Source of the DNA: Neoscytalidium dimidiatum
Lineage: Eukaryota; Ascomycota; Dothideomycetes; Botryosphaeriales; Botryosphaeriaceae
NCBI GenBank assembly: GCA_037367355.1
Contig: CM074698.1
Coordinates: 3,658,001 to 3,722,000, forward strand
Reading direction: 5' to 3'
Length of the DNA: 64,000 nt
Position numbers and translations under genes: made by a program
Notes under the pieces: model-generated
Database searches by the model: none
What the model was told of the DNA's origin: nothing
Seen by the model: the letters and a program-made list of their open reading frames with translations, nothing else
Shown here: positions 45,747-59,298 of the stretch, in pieces
Numbering within the stretch: position 1 is the first letter of the stretch
Layout of the letters: the number at the start of each line of letters is the position of its first letter

Positions 45747-46314
45747 GCTCGCGCGCCTTTCTGTCGTCTGGAAAGGCATGTCCTGCAAGAGTGCTGTGCG
45801 GAGGGCCGGCGGGACCAGTGCATGCATGAAGAACGGACGGTTGTCGAAGTGTCGTGCGGGATGGGGACGACACGGTTTTACTTTATTTTTTTTTTTTGAC
45901 TGAGGGTCTGACTTTATTTCCTTTCCTGACTCCTCATGGAAGACCTTATTAGCCTCTCTGCAATCTTGAAGGAAACTCTAGTACGAATTTTGATCAGGCT
46001 TGGTTCCGCTAGTACACGACTCACTGCTGGGTCTACTGGCCCAGTGACCAGTAAACCCTCCCCCCCCCCCCCCCCAAATGATCCAATGACAATATTAGAT
46101 TACATCCAGGCACGACACGCTCTCCAGGGGAAGGAACTTCTGAGGGGCAATGATGCATTACATTCAAGTCTCATCGACCACCCACCTCCCTATGTCGCTA
46201 AACGCCAAACAGCAGGCAGAAAAAAAAAAAGAAACGCGCTGCCCAACCCACCCTCTGCCACGAAACGCCGTGGAAAATGGAAAGGACGAAACAGACCTCC
46301 CTCCGCACATTTTT
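45747..46314. other. Intergenic between convergent genes
   Basis: Contains a T run near 45889-45898 and a C homopolymer at about 46060-46075. No gene seen. Confidence 0.45.
46060..46075. repeat. Poly-C run
   Basis: About 15-16 consecutive C; exact length is prone to sequencing error. Confidence 0.7.
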
Positions 46315-48404
46315 TTACAGCACCGCCCAAACCACCGCCCCCAACACCAGCATCGCCCACCGCCCGAGCACCACGCCCCTCACCCCGGCATTGACGTAGT
46401 ACACGGCGCCCAGATAGCTGCACGTCACGTTCCCGTTCCCGTTCCCCTCCCTCGTCCCGTAGCTCCTCTCGAGGCCCTTGCCGCGGATCGGGCACGCGAA
46501 GCCGAAGCTGGCCGGACAGCTCTGGATCAGGCTGTAGCACAGGTCCTCGCACGGCAGGACTTCCTTGTAAGGGCCGGGCTGGATCTTCTCGTCGATGAGG
46601 GCGTTCCGGCTGCTGTTGGCGTACAGGCGGTCCTTCAGCGTGGCGTTGCTCTGCGGGTCGCGCGCGTAGACGGTGTCGTCGAGCGAGCTGCCGTTGATGA
46701 AGGGCTGCGCGATGTTGCGCGGCTGCAGCCAGCCGTCGGGCGCGCTGAAGTCCTCGCAGCGCGGGATCGTCACCGCGCACAGCCAGTTCTTGTAGTCGTG
46801 CGCGCAGTCGTCGCAGTTGCGCGCGAGCGAGTACTGCGCCGTGTTGGTCGTGTTGCACGGGATCTGCTGCAGCGAGTAGTTGAAGTTCTGGTACAGCGAG
46901 CGCGCGTTGTCGTCGTACAGCTCCTTGAGCGTCGTGAGGTTGTAGCGGTTCGGGTTCGACGGCACCGCGTACGCCACTTCAGAGCAGAAGCTCATGTTAA
47001 AGATGACTTGGCAGTTGCCATCTGGGATGGGATATTAGCATCACGCCCGGCAATATCAGGGCGGCGCCAAGGCAGTCGGGAATACTTACCAGCCTTCGTC
47101 GTAAAGTTAACCGGCGACCAAACCTGGCCACCACCGCCGACCACACCCGGCCCCGCGGCTGTCGAGTTCCCGTACATGACGGGGAACGCATGGTAGGGCG
47201 TGCTCCCGTTCAACCCCTCGACGTAGAATTGCTCCTTCGGCTTGCTCCCCAAGCCTCTCGTCGTCATTCCGCTGATCTGGCTCGTCGGTTCCTCGTTCCA
47301 TGCCTTCAGCAGACCGCAGTAAGAGCGCTCGATGCCCTTAATGGCAGACATGTTGTAGCTGTACGCGAACAGCTGGAACGGGTTGCCCGCCCGCATCCAG
47401 CGCTCGTAATCCTCATCGCCAGGATCGGAAAGAGTCAGATTATCCGTGACGAACAGGGCAGACGTAGTGTCGCTGTCGACAAGAAATACAAAGGCGTCCG
47501 TCGGGTCGCGGAAGTTGTACTGGTGGTAGGGCGCATCGATCGAGGCCGCGACCTCGAACTGCCAGTCGCCGGAGAAGCCGTCGGGAAGGGGCGACGGCGC
47601 AGCCACGCCGATATAGACGTTCGAGGATGCGTTGACGGTGGCGCTGACATGGCCGCCAGTCAGAGTGTGCGTGCTCTGCAGGTTGCTATCGCCGTCCGGG
47701 CCGGGCGACTGGTTGCTCTCCGAGGTCGAGATGTACAGCGTCAACTGCGGCGGCTCCTCCTGCGTCGTAGTACCATTGATGCCGGGCTGATCGCACGTGG
47801 TCATCGAGACGTAAACCTCCCTGGTCTCCGCAGTCTGCCTCTTCCTCAGCACTACCTTCCCATCCTCCTCCTCCTCCTCCACCACCTCTTCGAACTCGTC
47901 CTCACCCTCCTCCGCAAGGCCCCTCTTCCTCAACTCCCTCTCCAAATTCCCCCTCGACAGCAGCTTCTTCCCATTGATCTCCGGCAGCCCGGGCGTCGCG
48001 TCCGACAAGTTCCCCCAAACGGACGAGTTCTCAAACTTGAACGCCACCGTGCTCCCGGCATCGATCCTGCTCGTGCCCGCGACGTTGTTCGTCAGCGTCT
48101 GCGCCGCCTCCTCCTGCCGGCCGATGATGTCCCTGGGCACGCCCACGAACTCGGGCTCGTACCTGGCGGCCCCCTCGTCGCCATGCCCCACGCCTCTGGC
48201 CCCGAGCTCGACGCCCAAGAACCCTCCGACGCCGCCGGCGCCGCCCGCCAACCGCGCGTGGTTCTGGTCCGCGCCGACGGGGACGTCGGTCGCGTACGCG
48301 AGGTTCGAGGGCCCCAGCGAGAGGTAGATGAGGACGAGGATGGCGACGGCCGTCGCCGAGGCGGCCAGGCGCGATTGGAGGGGCGTGAGCTTGGGGCAGT
48401 TCAT
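46315..48404 (-). CDS. MID1: Stretch-activated calcium channel component Mid1
   Basis: Exons 48404-47090 and 47021-46315; 68-nt phase-1 intron (GTAAGT...ATCCCAG) joining NFTTKA to DGNCQVIFNMSFC; 673 aa. Mid1 is the glycosylated regulatory partner of the Cch1 calcium channel at the plasma membrane/ER. Visible: an N-terminal hydrophobic signal region (ATAVAILVLIYLSLG), many N-glycosylation sequons (NGT, NSS, NLS, NMS, NTT, NGS, NAT), a central beta-rich part (QYNFRDPTDAFVFLVDSDTT), then the conserved Cys-rich C-terminal domain (FCSEVAYAVP, ARNCDDCAHDYKNWLCAVTIPRC cut here into its parts, CEDLCYSLIQSCPASFGFAC) and a final hydrophobic tail that may be a GPI signal. An acidic stretch with a dibasic LRKRQ at about 205 could be a processing site. 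Confidence 0.92.
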
Positions 48405-49904
48405 CGTGCCGTCGTCTGCTCCGGCGCAAGGTCTCCCGCCAAGCCGCGCGGTGTCGATCGAGTCGTATCGTGCAAAACGAATGCGAGATGTATTCTCTTA
48501 TGATTTGTTCGTGAGGGCGTGTGTATGGAATGGCGGTTCGTGTGGGGAGCGTGTGTTTCGGCGGGGAGCAGCGCCCGCGCGAGCTACGTCGTGGGTAGTT
48601 GGAGCTCCCTTGGCTTGCGGCGTGCTAGCAGCACCGACGGGGAAACGATACACGGTTGAGGCTTGCGCTGCGCGAGGGCGCGCTCGGCGGTCGGTTCGGT
48701 CGCTCCTTCGAGAGCGTTCTCGTCGACGTCGCGGGCGGCGAGGTGGGCGGAGGTGCGTGCAATGGGCGGGCGCGCATGCGAATGCGCAAACGCTATGGAC
48801 GGAGGTCGGAGCGGGAGTAGGTAGAGAGCGGAGAGCGGGTTGGCGGTCGGAACAGATCAGCCGTCCGAGCGAGAGCGGCAAGCGAGTGCCGCGCAGCAGC
48901 GAATTCTTTGCAGTCGTAACGAGAGAGAGGAAATGAAAGGAGAGAGGGTCGCGAAGGGGAAGCAGAAACAAGTAGAGCTGAAGTCTGAGACGTGGAGGAG
49001 GTAGCAAGGGTGCACGCGTCCAACGCAGATAGATAAACGCTTGTTCGTCTCGTCTCTTCTGCTTTCCAACTCCCAACAACCACGAACGGGTGCTGCCAAG
49101 CTCTCAGCCCTACCACGACTGCCGCTTTTTCCGGGTCACGGTTTGCCAGAAACGAAAAAAGGTGGACGGCAACGGGAGTCGCGGCCTGCACGGGAAGACG
49201 GAATGGTCGCGGGCGGGAAAAGCGGCGGCGACCGCTTTCCGGGCTGTGGGGGTGCTGCTATTTTTTGCTGCATCTGCTCCGCGGGACCGTGAGTGATCTA
49301 TATCTACTGCTCTGGCGGGGTTACTCATGTCGCACACCATCTGCCTCCCAATCACACTGCCCACGTCCTGCTCTCCCGGCATCGAGGTAGCATTCATTCC
49401 GATATTTAAGAGAGCACACCAACGTCCACTCTGCAGACAGCATGCAGATTAGGAGCCGAGTATGACGTCGCAAGCATCCATTACATACCCAATTCGGCTC
49501 CTCCGTTCCCCCCGGTCCATGACCCCCAGATATACCTTTTAAAATCCCTGCCATTGATTCCTTCGGCATTAGGGATGATCCGACCACAAATGGTAATCAA
49601 ACATGGATTCGCTTCATATATCTACTTGACCCTCCTCTGCGCGATATACGTTGTGTTCCCCTCCCTCGGTTTCCGGTTTGTTCACCCCTAGCTGCTGTAA
49701 CCCCTGCTACCAGGCGCTCTATTTAGCAAGGAAAACAGAATCGGTCATGCACGAAATCATTGGTCGCACCCTGACCAGTTCAATGTATCCCTCTTGTACC
49801 TCACAAATCCATATGCAGGTATTGAACACATAGGACAACAAACCCCCGGTAATCTGCACATCCGAAACCGAAGATCGAACAGAACCCCGAATACGTATCC
49901 GAAT
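48405..49904. promoter_or_regulatory. Mid1 promoter and leader region; 3' side of the acyl-CoA synthetase gene
   Basis: 1.5 kb between two minus-strand genes. The part next to Mid1 should hold its promoter. Open frames here are GC- or GA-rich artefacts. Confidence 0.4.
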
Positions 49905-52306
49905 TTACAGCTTGGCCTTAGGCGGCGCCGCCAGCGCCTCCTCGTAGCACTCGTCGATGAGGCTGCGGTACATCTTTGCCGTCTGGGGACGCTTAAGCTT
50001 GAGCCTGCAATCCAATTCGTTAGCAAGAACATTCTCCCCTTTCCTCGTTGTGCCACCCCGAGAAAAAGGGCTCCCTGTTAACAGAAAACTGAAAGGAATA
50101 AAAAAAAAAACTTACGTCGGCGTCAAAAGCTCATTCTCGATCGTAAACGGATCGATCAGCAACCGAATCGCCTTGACCTTCTCGTAGCTATTGAACTTGG
50201 CCTTCTTCCCCGCCTTGTCGAGCTCCTTCAGCGCCGCCGCCCGCACCTTCGGGCTCTCGGCCGCCTCCTTAAGCGCCGCGACGTCGCCGTCGGCGATCTG
50301 GCGGCCGAGGACCTTGCCCGCGAAGACTGCGAACTGGTCGGGCTGGATGCCGAAGATGCCGACGAGGCAGCTCTGGGTGGAGTCGCCGTGGACGTACGCC
50401 GTGGCGAGCCAGTTGCAGCTGGCCAGGTAGACGTTCTCGATGCGCTCGGGCGAGATGTACTCGCCCTGCGCCAGCTTGAGCACGTTCTTGCGGCGGTCGA
50501 TGATGCGCAGCCGGCCCATCTCGTCGATCTCGCCGATGTCGCCCGTGCGGAACCAGCCGTCCGCGTCGATGCTCTTGGCCGTCTCCTCCGGGTTGCGGAA
50601 GTACTCGCGGAACCGCGTCGGCCCCCGCAGCAGCACCTCGCCGCGCGGCCGCGGCCGGTCCGTCACCAGGTACTCCATGTCCGGCACCGACTCCAGGCAG
50701 AACTCGCTCGACGGCGCCGACGCTCCGCAGTTGCCCGACGAGTAGTCGCCCGAGAGCTGCGCGACCGACACGGCGTACGTCTCCGTCAGGCCGTAGCCCT
50801 GGATGAAGTCATTCGAGCAGACGATGCGGAGGAAATCCTGCAGGGAGGGATCGATTGGTGCCGAACCAGAGACCATGGTCTGAGCCCTGTCCAGGCCCAG
50901 CGCTGCCGCTGCTTTCCTGGACCAGATGCGATCCCAGAAGAAATGCGAGCTGGTAGGAGTGGGGCTCTGGAGGGCGGCCAACTTGGTGCTAACGACATGC
51001 CTGGAGAGGGATCCCTTGAAGCCAGGGGCCTGAACAGTCGCGGCCTTGACGGCACCGCCAAATCTGTTGTAGAGCCGAGGAACTCCGCTGAAGACTGTCG
51101 GCCGCAAAAGCTTCAGATCATCGACAAGCTCTTGAATATTTCCGTGGAAGTAGCCAATGGCACATCCTCCCCAGAGCGCCGCATGCTCGCCAACACGCTG
51201 GTAAATGTGGGCCAGGGGCAGGAAAGAGCAAATCACATCGTTGCCTGTCTGCTTCAAGATGGTCAAGGAAGAGCTGGCAGCACCGATTGCGTTCCTATGG
51301 GTCAAAACAACACCTTTGGGGTTGCCTGTGGTGCCAGATGTGTAGTTGATGGTGACGATGTCTTCCGGGGTGGGAGGATCGTACGGACGGGGATTCTGCT
51401 CTCCGATGGCCTCAACATCCTTGAGGTAGACAATGCGGACACCCAGATCAGCCGCAAGAGCGTTGAGAATGTCGCCCTTGGACTCTCCAGGCTTCTCACC
51501 CGCGTTGAGGGGGTCCAGCGAAACGATGACCTTCAGCGTGGGCAGACGCGACTTCAGCTTCAAGAGCGTCGCTACGTGGTTAATTGAGGTCACAACACAC
51601 TTCAATTCCGCGTGGTTGATGATGTATTCCGTGGTATCCGGACCCAAAGTGTCGTAGATGGAGACAGTATACAGCCCCTGGGACATGGCCGCCAGATCTA
51701 GCCCTCCATCAGCCGTACCACTCTCTAACACATTTTCCAGGGCACACATACCAGTTATCTGCCACTCCGGCCTATTCTGGCACCACAAGCCAATGCCAGA
51801 CCCACGCGGCTGCGGCAGCCCAGCGTCTTGAAGGAGCTTTACCAAGCCAACGCCGAAATTCGCCCTTCTCTTCTGCACCGTCGCATAGTCCTCCCATACG
51901 TATGGCCCGTAGGTTTTTGTCACTGGGTCATAGGGACGGTAACCGAGGCAGCGGCTACTCGGGTTGTTCTTGGCTATGAAAAGGAAAAAAAAAAAAGTTT
52001 AGTGCACGCTCAGGTCAAAATGTACGCAATCGGAAAGCATACCGGATTGCTCGAAGACTTCGTGGAGAGTCGTGACCTGGACGAGTGTCAGTCTGCGGGT
52101 CCCGAGGTGCGGCCGCTGCTGGTCCACCGACTCACCGAAGGATCCAGCGTCTCCAGCATGCCATCGACAAAGCGCCAATGTCTATATGCCGCCGTCCTGT
52201 TCTCGGTAGCGGTGCCGGGCACAGGTAAGCTGTGAGGCTTGCCGTCGGGAGGAACGCCCTGCAATTCATTGGCGCGCTGGACGGCGAGCACTTTGGGAGG
52301 AGCCAT
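49905..52306 (-). CDS. Long-chain acyl-CoA synthetase, peroxisomal (Faa2-like)
   Basis: Five exons, 52306-52136, 52076-52043, 51973-51752, 51697-50116 and 50004-49905; introns of 59, 69, 54 and 111 nt; 702 aa. It activates long-chain fatty acids with ATP and CoA through an acyl-AMP. Motifs: the P-loop-like INYTSGTTGNPKGVVLTHRN (about 257-276), LPLAHIYQRV, the A5-type GYGLTET, GWFRTGDIGE and the fatty-acid signature DRRKNVLKLAQGEYISPE. The protein ends A-K-L, a peroxisomal targeting signal type 1 (yeast Faa2 ends EKL), so it probably feeds peroxisomal beta-oxidation. The 54-nt intron at 51698-51751 is in frame without stops; removing it restores WQITDLAAMSQ, the family sequence. The 34-nt second exon codes VTTLHEVFEQS. 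Confidence 0.95.
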
Positions 52307-54313
52307 GGCGGCTTAGAGCGGGAGACAACGTCGGGCGAGGGCTGAAATAAAGAATGTCAGTGGGCTCGGCTTCGTATCTGGGAACGGCAATGCCGGGAGC
52401 TTGGAAAAAACTCACGCACGTTGGCAAGAAGGCGGCGCAGGCGGGCCAAGAAATGCAAGCGGAAAAGTGATGTCAGGCGGGTGGAGAATTAAGGACGAGG
52501 GAGATGTGTCGTCTATGCGTCTATATCTAAAAGCTAAAAGAAAAGGCAAGAAGGGAAGGCAGCGGGAAGCCGTCACAGGCGGAGGGGTGAGGCAGGGAGT
52601 GGGAGGAGAGCGGAGGAGTGGTGCTGGCCGTCGAGGTGCGCGCGGTTGATACAGCACAGCGCGGTCGACCGCCCGACGCTGCCTCGGCATCTCTCCCAAA
52701 CGGGGCGACCCACGCGCCCCAGAGCGCCATTCCAGATGACCGTCGGCCGTAGCGCACGGGCCCCCGGCCGCCGCCCGGCTTGTCTTTAAGGAGCCGCCAT
52801 CTCCGGCATGCCTCTCAACGTCCCAGAACAGCGATTGTTGTCCGCGAACGCCAACCCGCGCGGCCTGCCCGGAGCGCTCACGAGTTCACCGCCGCGCACC
52901 GGGGCCCCCGACGCCTCCGGTCGAATCGTGCTCGCCCGCGCGCCCACCAGCTGTTCCCGCGAACGCCCGCTGACCGCGCCCGCTGCTGCAGCTCGACGCC
53001 GGTAGGAATTCCGGGGTAAGCCACATGCACGCCATTGAGATCGCCTCGCATCATACCCGGCCAGCACACACGTGATGCCTTCACATGCAAAACGAGAAAA
53101 ACTTCCGTCACGCCTTGGCGTTGACACATGTCCAGACCCTACCAAGCCTGCCCGCCGACGCCTTTGCAGCCAGGCGGGGGAGCAGTCTGTTTTAGATGGC
53201 CGAGGGCGAGCCGCCCCCGCAACCGCATCCGCGCCGCTGGTCCAAATCCTGGGGGAGGCGCCGTGAGTGATTGCGCATTGCCGCTTGCGGTAATTCTGTC
53301 ACAGGCAAGCCGCCGGGGAGATCTACGCCCGACCCGCTGCTGGCCAACCTTCTCGCCCCCTTCTGTATCGCTTCCACGCTCTCGGCTGCCCTGTTCCCAG
53401 GGGTGCAATATCGCTAACCTTATTACATTGCTGATACCGCCCTGTTTGTGAAGCAAATGCGGGGAAGTATGGCAGGCGACATCTGGAACAGGAAGCCGCT
53501 TGCTCTTCGAACGTCGTCGCTTATGATTGCGAGATATGCCTAGGTTGGAATTCGGTTTGCTATGTCAAGAGTGAATGTGAGATGCGCTTTTGTCGTGCTT
53601 GTGTCAGCATTATGTAAGTATATGCCTGACTATTATAGCCTGACTTTCACCGGGCAGCTTACTCCCGTCATATCTACCCTACATACCTTAATCCTCATCA
53701 TTGTTCTGGATGGACGCGAATAACAAATGTTTTTCGCGTGCTCGAATAAGTAGAGGTAGGAATCAGGCCCTAGAGAAAGGTATATGACTGTTCTAGGGAT
53801 TACTCAAGCATAAGGAGAAGAAGTAGTTATACGAGTTGAAAGAGCTGAGGTGTAGTACCGGTTTACATCTATAGCAGTGCGCTGAGTTCGCGTCAATTTT
53901 ACACATTAACTCGTCATATCTCATCCTTCTTTTCCCTCGTCTTTCATCTTACAATGGAATTTCTCTCCTTCCCCAGTTGTGGAAAATGGCAGTGCGTAGG
54001 TGATTCCTCTTTTGGCAATGCTCATCCCTTGACAGGATGCAATCACGGCGGGCAATCACGGCGAGTGGGGGGACGGTCTAGTCATTTTCGCAGATGTTCC
54101 TTCATCCAAATCCATTCACTATCGATTTAGCGCATCATCATATTTGAACAGCGGCGCAACCGCTATAAGGGCTCCCTCGTTTATCTACACTGTCCACCGT
54201 CCCTTCCCCCGAGAACGAACTGCTCCACACACCGTGTTCATTCGGAAGTTTTCGTGCGCCAAACCATAGCGACTCGCCTTCCATACCAGTCCATATCAAG
54301 CTCTCGCGCAAAA
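52307..54313. other. 2-kb divergent intergenic region
   Basis: Between the minus-strand acyl-CoA synthetase and the plus-strand ankyrin-like gene, so it carries both promoters. The segment 53450-54100 is noticeably more AT-rich than its surroundings. No gene seen. Confidence 0.45.
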
Positions 54314-55880
54314 ATGGGCGACATCCCCCAATCAGAGCTCAAACGCGGCCTCTTCCGGGCCAAGATGGAGGCCGCTCTCGAAGCCGACGACTACCATCGC
54401 GTCCATAGACTCCTCTCCCGCATCGACCCCTCCACACGCGTCTACCGTACTGGCGATGGCGCCATCGAGGACGACAAGATCGGGCTCTCCAAGCCGCACC
54501 ATCTGATCGACGTCGCCGCCGGGATGGGGGCTTACCACGTCGTCAAGGGCCTCCTCGAGGGATACTATACCGAACCCGCGACTGATGACGACGATGCAGA
54601 AGCTAGCTCGAGGACCGATGCAAAAGACAGCTCGGGCATCAGCACGGAAGATGCTCCCTCCGATATCGACAACATCGACAAGCGCTTCGTCCCCCCCGGC
54701 CGACGTCCCGCGCAGCGCCGCCGCCCGCTGCCCTCCCATAACACGCTGTACCATGCCATCCACACCACCTGCAGCTCCGAAGCGCGCAGCCTCCTCATTC
54801 TCCGCCTGCTGCATGCTTACGAACCCGACTACTTTCACACGTCTTTCTGTACGTCAACCCAGCGCTCAGGCGGCGGTATCACCATCAACAGCGCCCCGAC
54901 CGACATCCTCAACATCGCGATCAGCGCCGCGCGCCTTGGCACCGTCCGATGGTTAATTGACCGCATTGGCGTCACGCCAACTCCCTGGGCGCTGTCGCTC
55001 GCTGTCGACGTGGAAGGCGAAGTCGGCCTAGAGGTACAGCATCCCCATTTCCATGCCTATCCCCACTCCTCTCCCTCCACAAAAGTCTTGCACAGTCAAC
55101 ACAAAAAAAAAAAAAAAGAAACAAAACAAATCGAAGGAGGACACAAAGATAACACCACCCTCACAGATCCTAACCCACCTCACGGCAGCGCACCCGGCCC
55201 TCCTCACGACCCGCATCCCGCTGACCCCCACGCCCCGCTCCTTCACCACCGCCACGGACGACGACCGCGCAACCGTCACCACCACCGACCGCGCCGCCTT
55301 CCCCCGACCCCCAACCGCCGACCTCCTCGCCCTCGCCGCCCTCTCCCGCCGCCCGGACATCGTCGCCTGGCTCCTCCCCCGCCTGCCCCGCGCCTCCGTC
55401 CCCGCCTCCCGCTACGCCCACGTCCGCACCGCGTCCTGGCTCGCCTCGGGCCTGCTGCCCGCCGACGCCTGCAAGGGCGACGGCCTCGGCCCGTTCCACC
55501 GCGGCATCGCCAAGGCGCTGGTCGACGCCGGCGCGGAGGTCGGGGACGGGGTGAGGGAGTTGGTGGCCATGGGGGAGGGCGAGTGGGCGCGGTGGAAGGT
55601 CCGGCGCAGGGAGGCGGCGCGGGGGAACGAGGAGCGGGAGAGGGGGGAGAGGGTTGAGACGGGGAGGGCGAGCGGGAGGGGGAGGGGGACGGCGAGGAGA
55701 CGGGGGGTGTCGGCGTGGTGGGGCGGCGGGGCGGAGGAGGACGATGGCGGTAGGGCGCGTGGGCCGATTACCCACTGGGTTGGGAAGATGGGGAGGGATC
55801 GGGGCTGGGGTAGCGAGGAGGAGCTGGATATGGCTGCGGGTGTTCGGGCGGTGCGTCGCGCTGGTGATGGTGATGAGTAG
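54314..55880 (+). CDS. Ankyrin-repeat-like protein, function unknown
   Basis: Exons 54314-55033 and 55167-55880; 133-nt phase-0 intron that contains a 14-nt A run; 477 aa. The first half has weak ankyrin-type helix pairs: HHLIDVAAGMGAYHVVKGLL, HNTLYHAIHTT with LLILRLLHAYEPDYF, and DILNIAISAARLGTVRWLID; after the intron, ADLLALAALSRRPDIVAWLL adds another. Between them is an acidic Ser/Asp linker. The C-terminus is Arg/Gly/Glu-rich and probably disordered. I do not recognise a specific family and the repeats are too degenerate to be sure. The ATG after a GCGCAAAA context is the first in frame. Confidence 0.7.
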
Positions 55881-56371
55881 GTGGGGAGGTTACGTGCGGG
55901 CTGGGGCTTTCGAGAGGAATTAACGAAGCGATATGGGGTCGATTGCGGACGACGATGGCGTCTGGGAAACTATCGATGGGACTAGGATCGACTGTCGAGA
56001 AGATTCCGGAGATGATACCCAAGGCTTAGAGGTTGGTGGAAGAACAGAGAAGCGTCAGTTGGCAAATCAGGGGGGAGATTCACCGAGTATGATAGGACGC
56101 CTCGAGAAGTAGGTATTCGCACGAAAGGTAAAACTGGATCTAGGTTTCTCTTCATCAGAGAGCAGTTGCAACGACGCCGCTGAAGCAGAAAAACCTCACA
56201 TGGCTTCCAGAAGTTCGGTGTAGTCCGTCTGTCAACTCAATCAAGGTATCAAAATTCCGCTCATAAGCATTATATACTCAAGGAAAACATAAACACACAT
56301 ACAGAGGGGAGTCTCTCCGTGATATCTTCCCTTCCCACTACCACATCACAACTTCCCCTTTACAGCAATAT
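55881..56371. other. Intergenic between convergent genes
   Basis: 3' regions of the ankyrin-like and sulfhydrylase genes; nothing else seen. Confidence 0.45.
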
Positions 56372-58162
<1,791 letters not shown>

Positions 58163-59298
58163 TGTGTCACTGAGTGCGCTTGTAGACTGCCGTGGTCTGC
58201 AAGAGATGAAGCTCTGGAGAGATTGCAGCTCAAGCTCTTGTCGTACGATGCGCGATGGACTGTTACACGTTGCAGTGAGGGGAGTTGGTGCGGCCTGAGG
58301 TGGAGGAGAAAGTGGAAGGAAGATAGCAGCTGGAAGAAGTGAGAGTCCCGAAATCCTTCTGCAGGAAGGGGGTCTGCGGGGAGTATGATGGCGTGAAGCA
58401 CGCAATTTTCTGCCAATACGCTGAAGGACGCGTGAGGTCTCGTTGCCCCGCTCTGATTCGCGCGTTCCTTTATCGACGGCAACGCCGATTCCTCGCTGGG
58501 CGTGGGAGGAGGAGATCGCGTCCAGAACAGGGCACTGTCATGCTTTTTCGCGTGAGTTTGTCAATGGATTGACTCTTCGATGATCCGGCGGTAGCTCTGA
58601 TTTGGTGGGCGCGCCCAGACGTGGGGTCATTGCAGCTGCAGCTGCAGCTGCTAATCCGTGGGTGCGCTGCGGGGTATGCTGAGCTTATCGATACGCAATC
58701 TCGCGGACCTGGCAGCTGGCGCCAGGAACCATCTCGCATGCCCACGCTCTTTTCCGCCCTCGTCTCCTGCTCGGCGGGAAAATTACAGGGTCTCTCAGAC
58801 TGAGAGAATTTCACCGCTGGATTTTCCCCCAAGGAGACCGTTGGCGCTATCCCATAATCATTAAAGCAATGTTCGTTAGAGACTGGCCAATAAAGAGCAG
58901 GCTGAACTAAGCGGTGCTCATAGTGCACTGGCATTGGCCTGGTGTCGCACAGGCGCCTTGCTGCCTTTTACGATTTGCGAGATGGAAGGAGCAGAATAGG
59001 CGTCAGCTGAGAGGCGCAGTATTGGAATTTCACAGCGAATCATATTGTGTCGGACCTCCGTTGTCTGACGCAAGCTCCTTGCCGTCTGAGATACAGGCAG
59101 TACCTGTCTCACCATTTGTAAAGCCACACCCTGTATATTCCGAGCGCCCGCGTTGGTCGATATTTTAGACCCTGACCTGCATCATCATCAAGCCCACACA
59201 GACCCTGTAAATCGCTTTCCCAATCCGTGACGCCGCGTAAGATGCTGGAAACACACTTTTATCAAATGAGATACCAGGCCCAGGCCCGGTCCTCGTGA
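58163..59298. promoter_or_regulatory. Promoter side of the sulfhydrylase gene; 3' side of RFC4
   Basis: 1.1 kb without a recognisable gene. The left part is the sulfhydrylase leader and promoter. Confidence 0.4.

Noticed and set aside
46150..47196. 348-codon plus-strand frame opposite Mid1
   Set aside because: Arg/Val/Ala-rich antisense shadow of Mid1's C-terminal exon.
50388..51587. 399-codon plus-strand frame opposite the acyl-CoA synthetase
   Set aside because: Antisense shadow; the minus strand carries all AMP-binding motifs.
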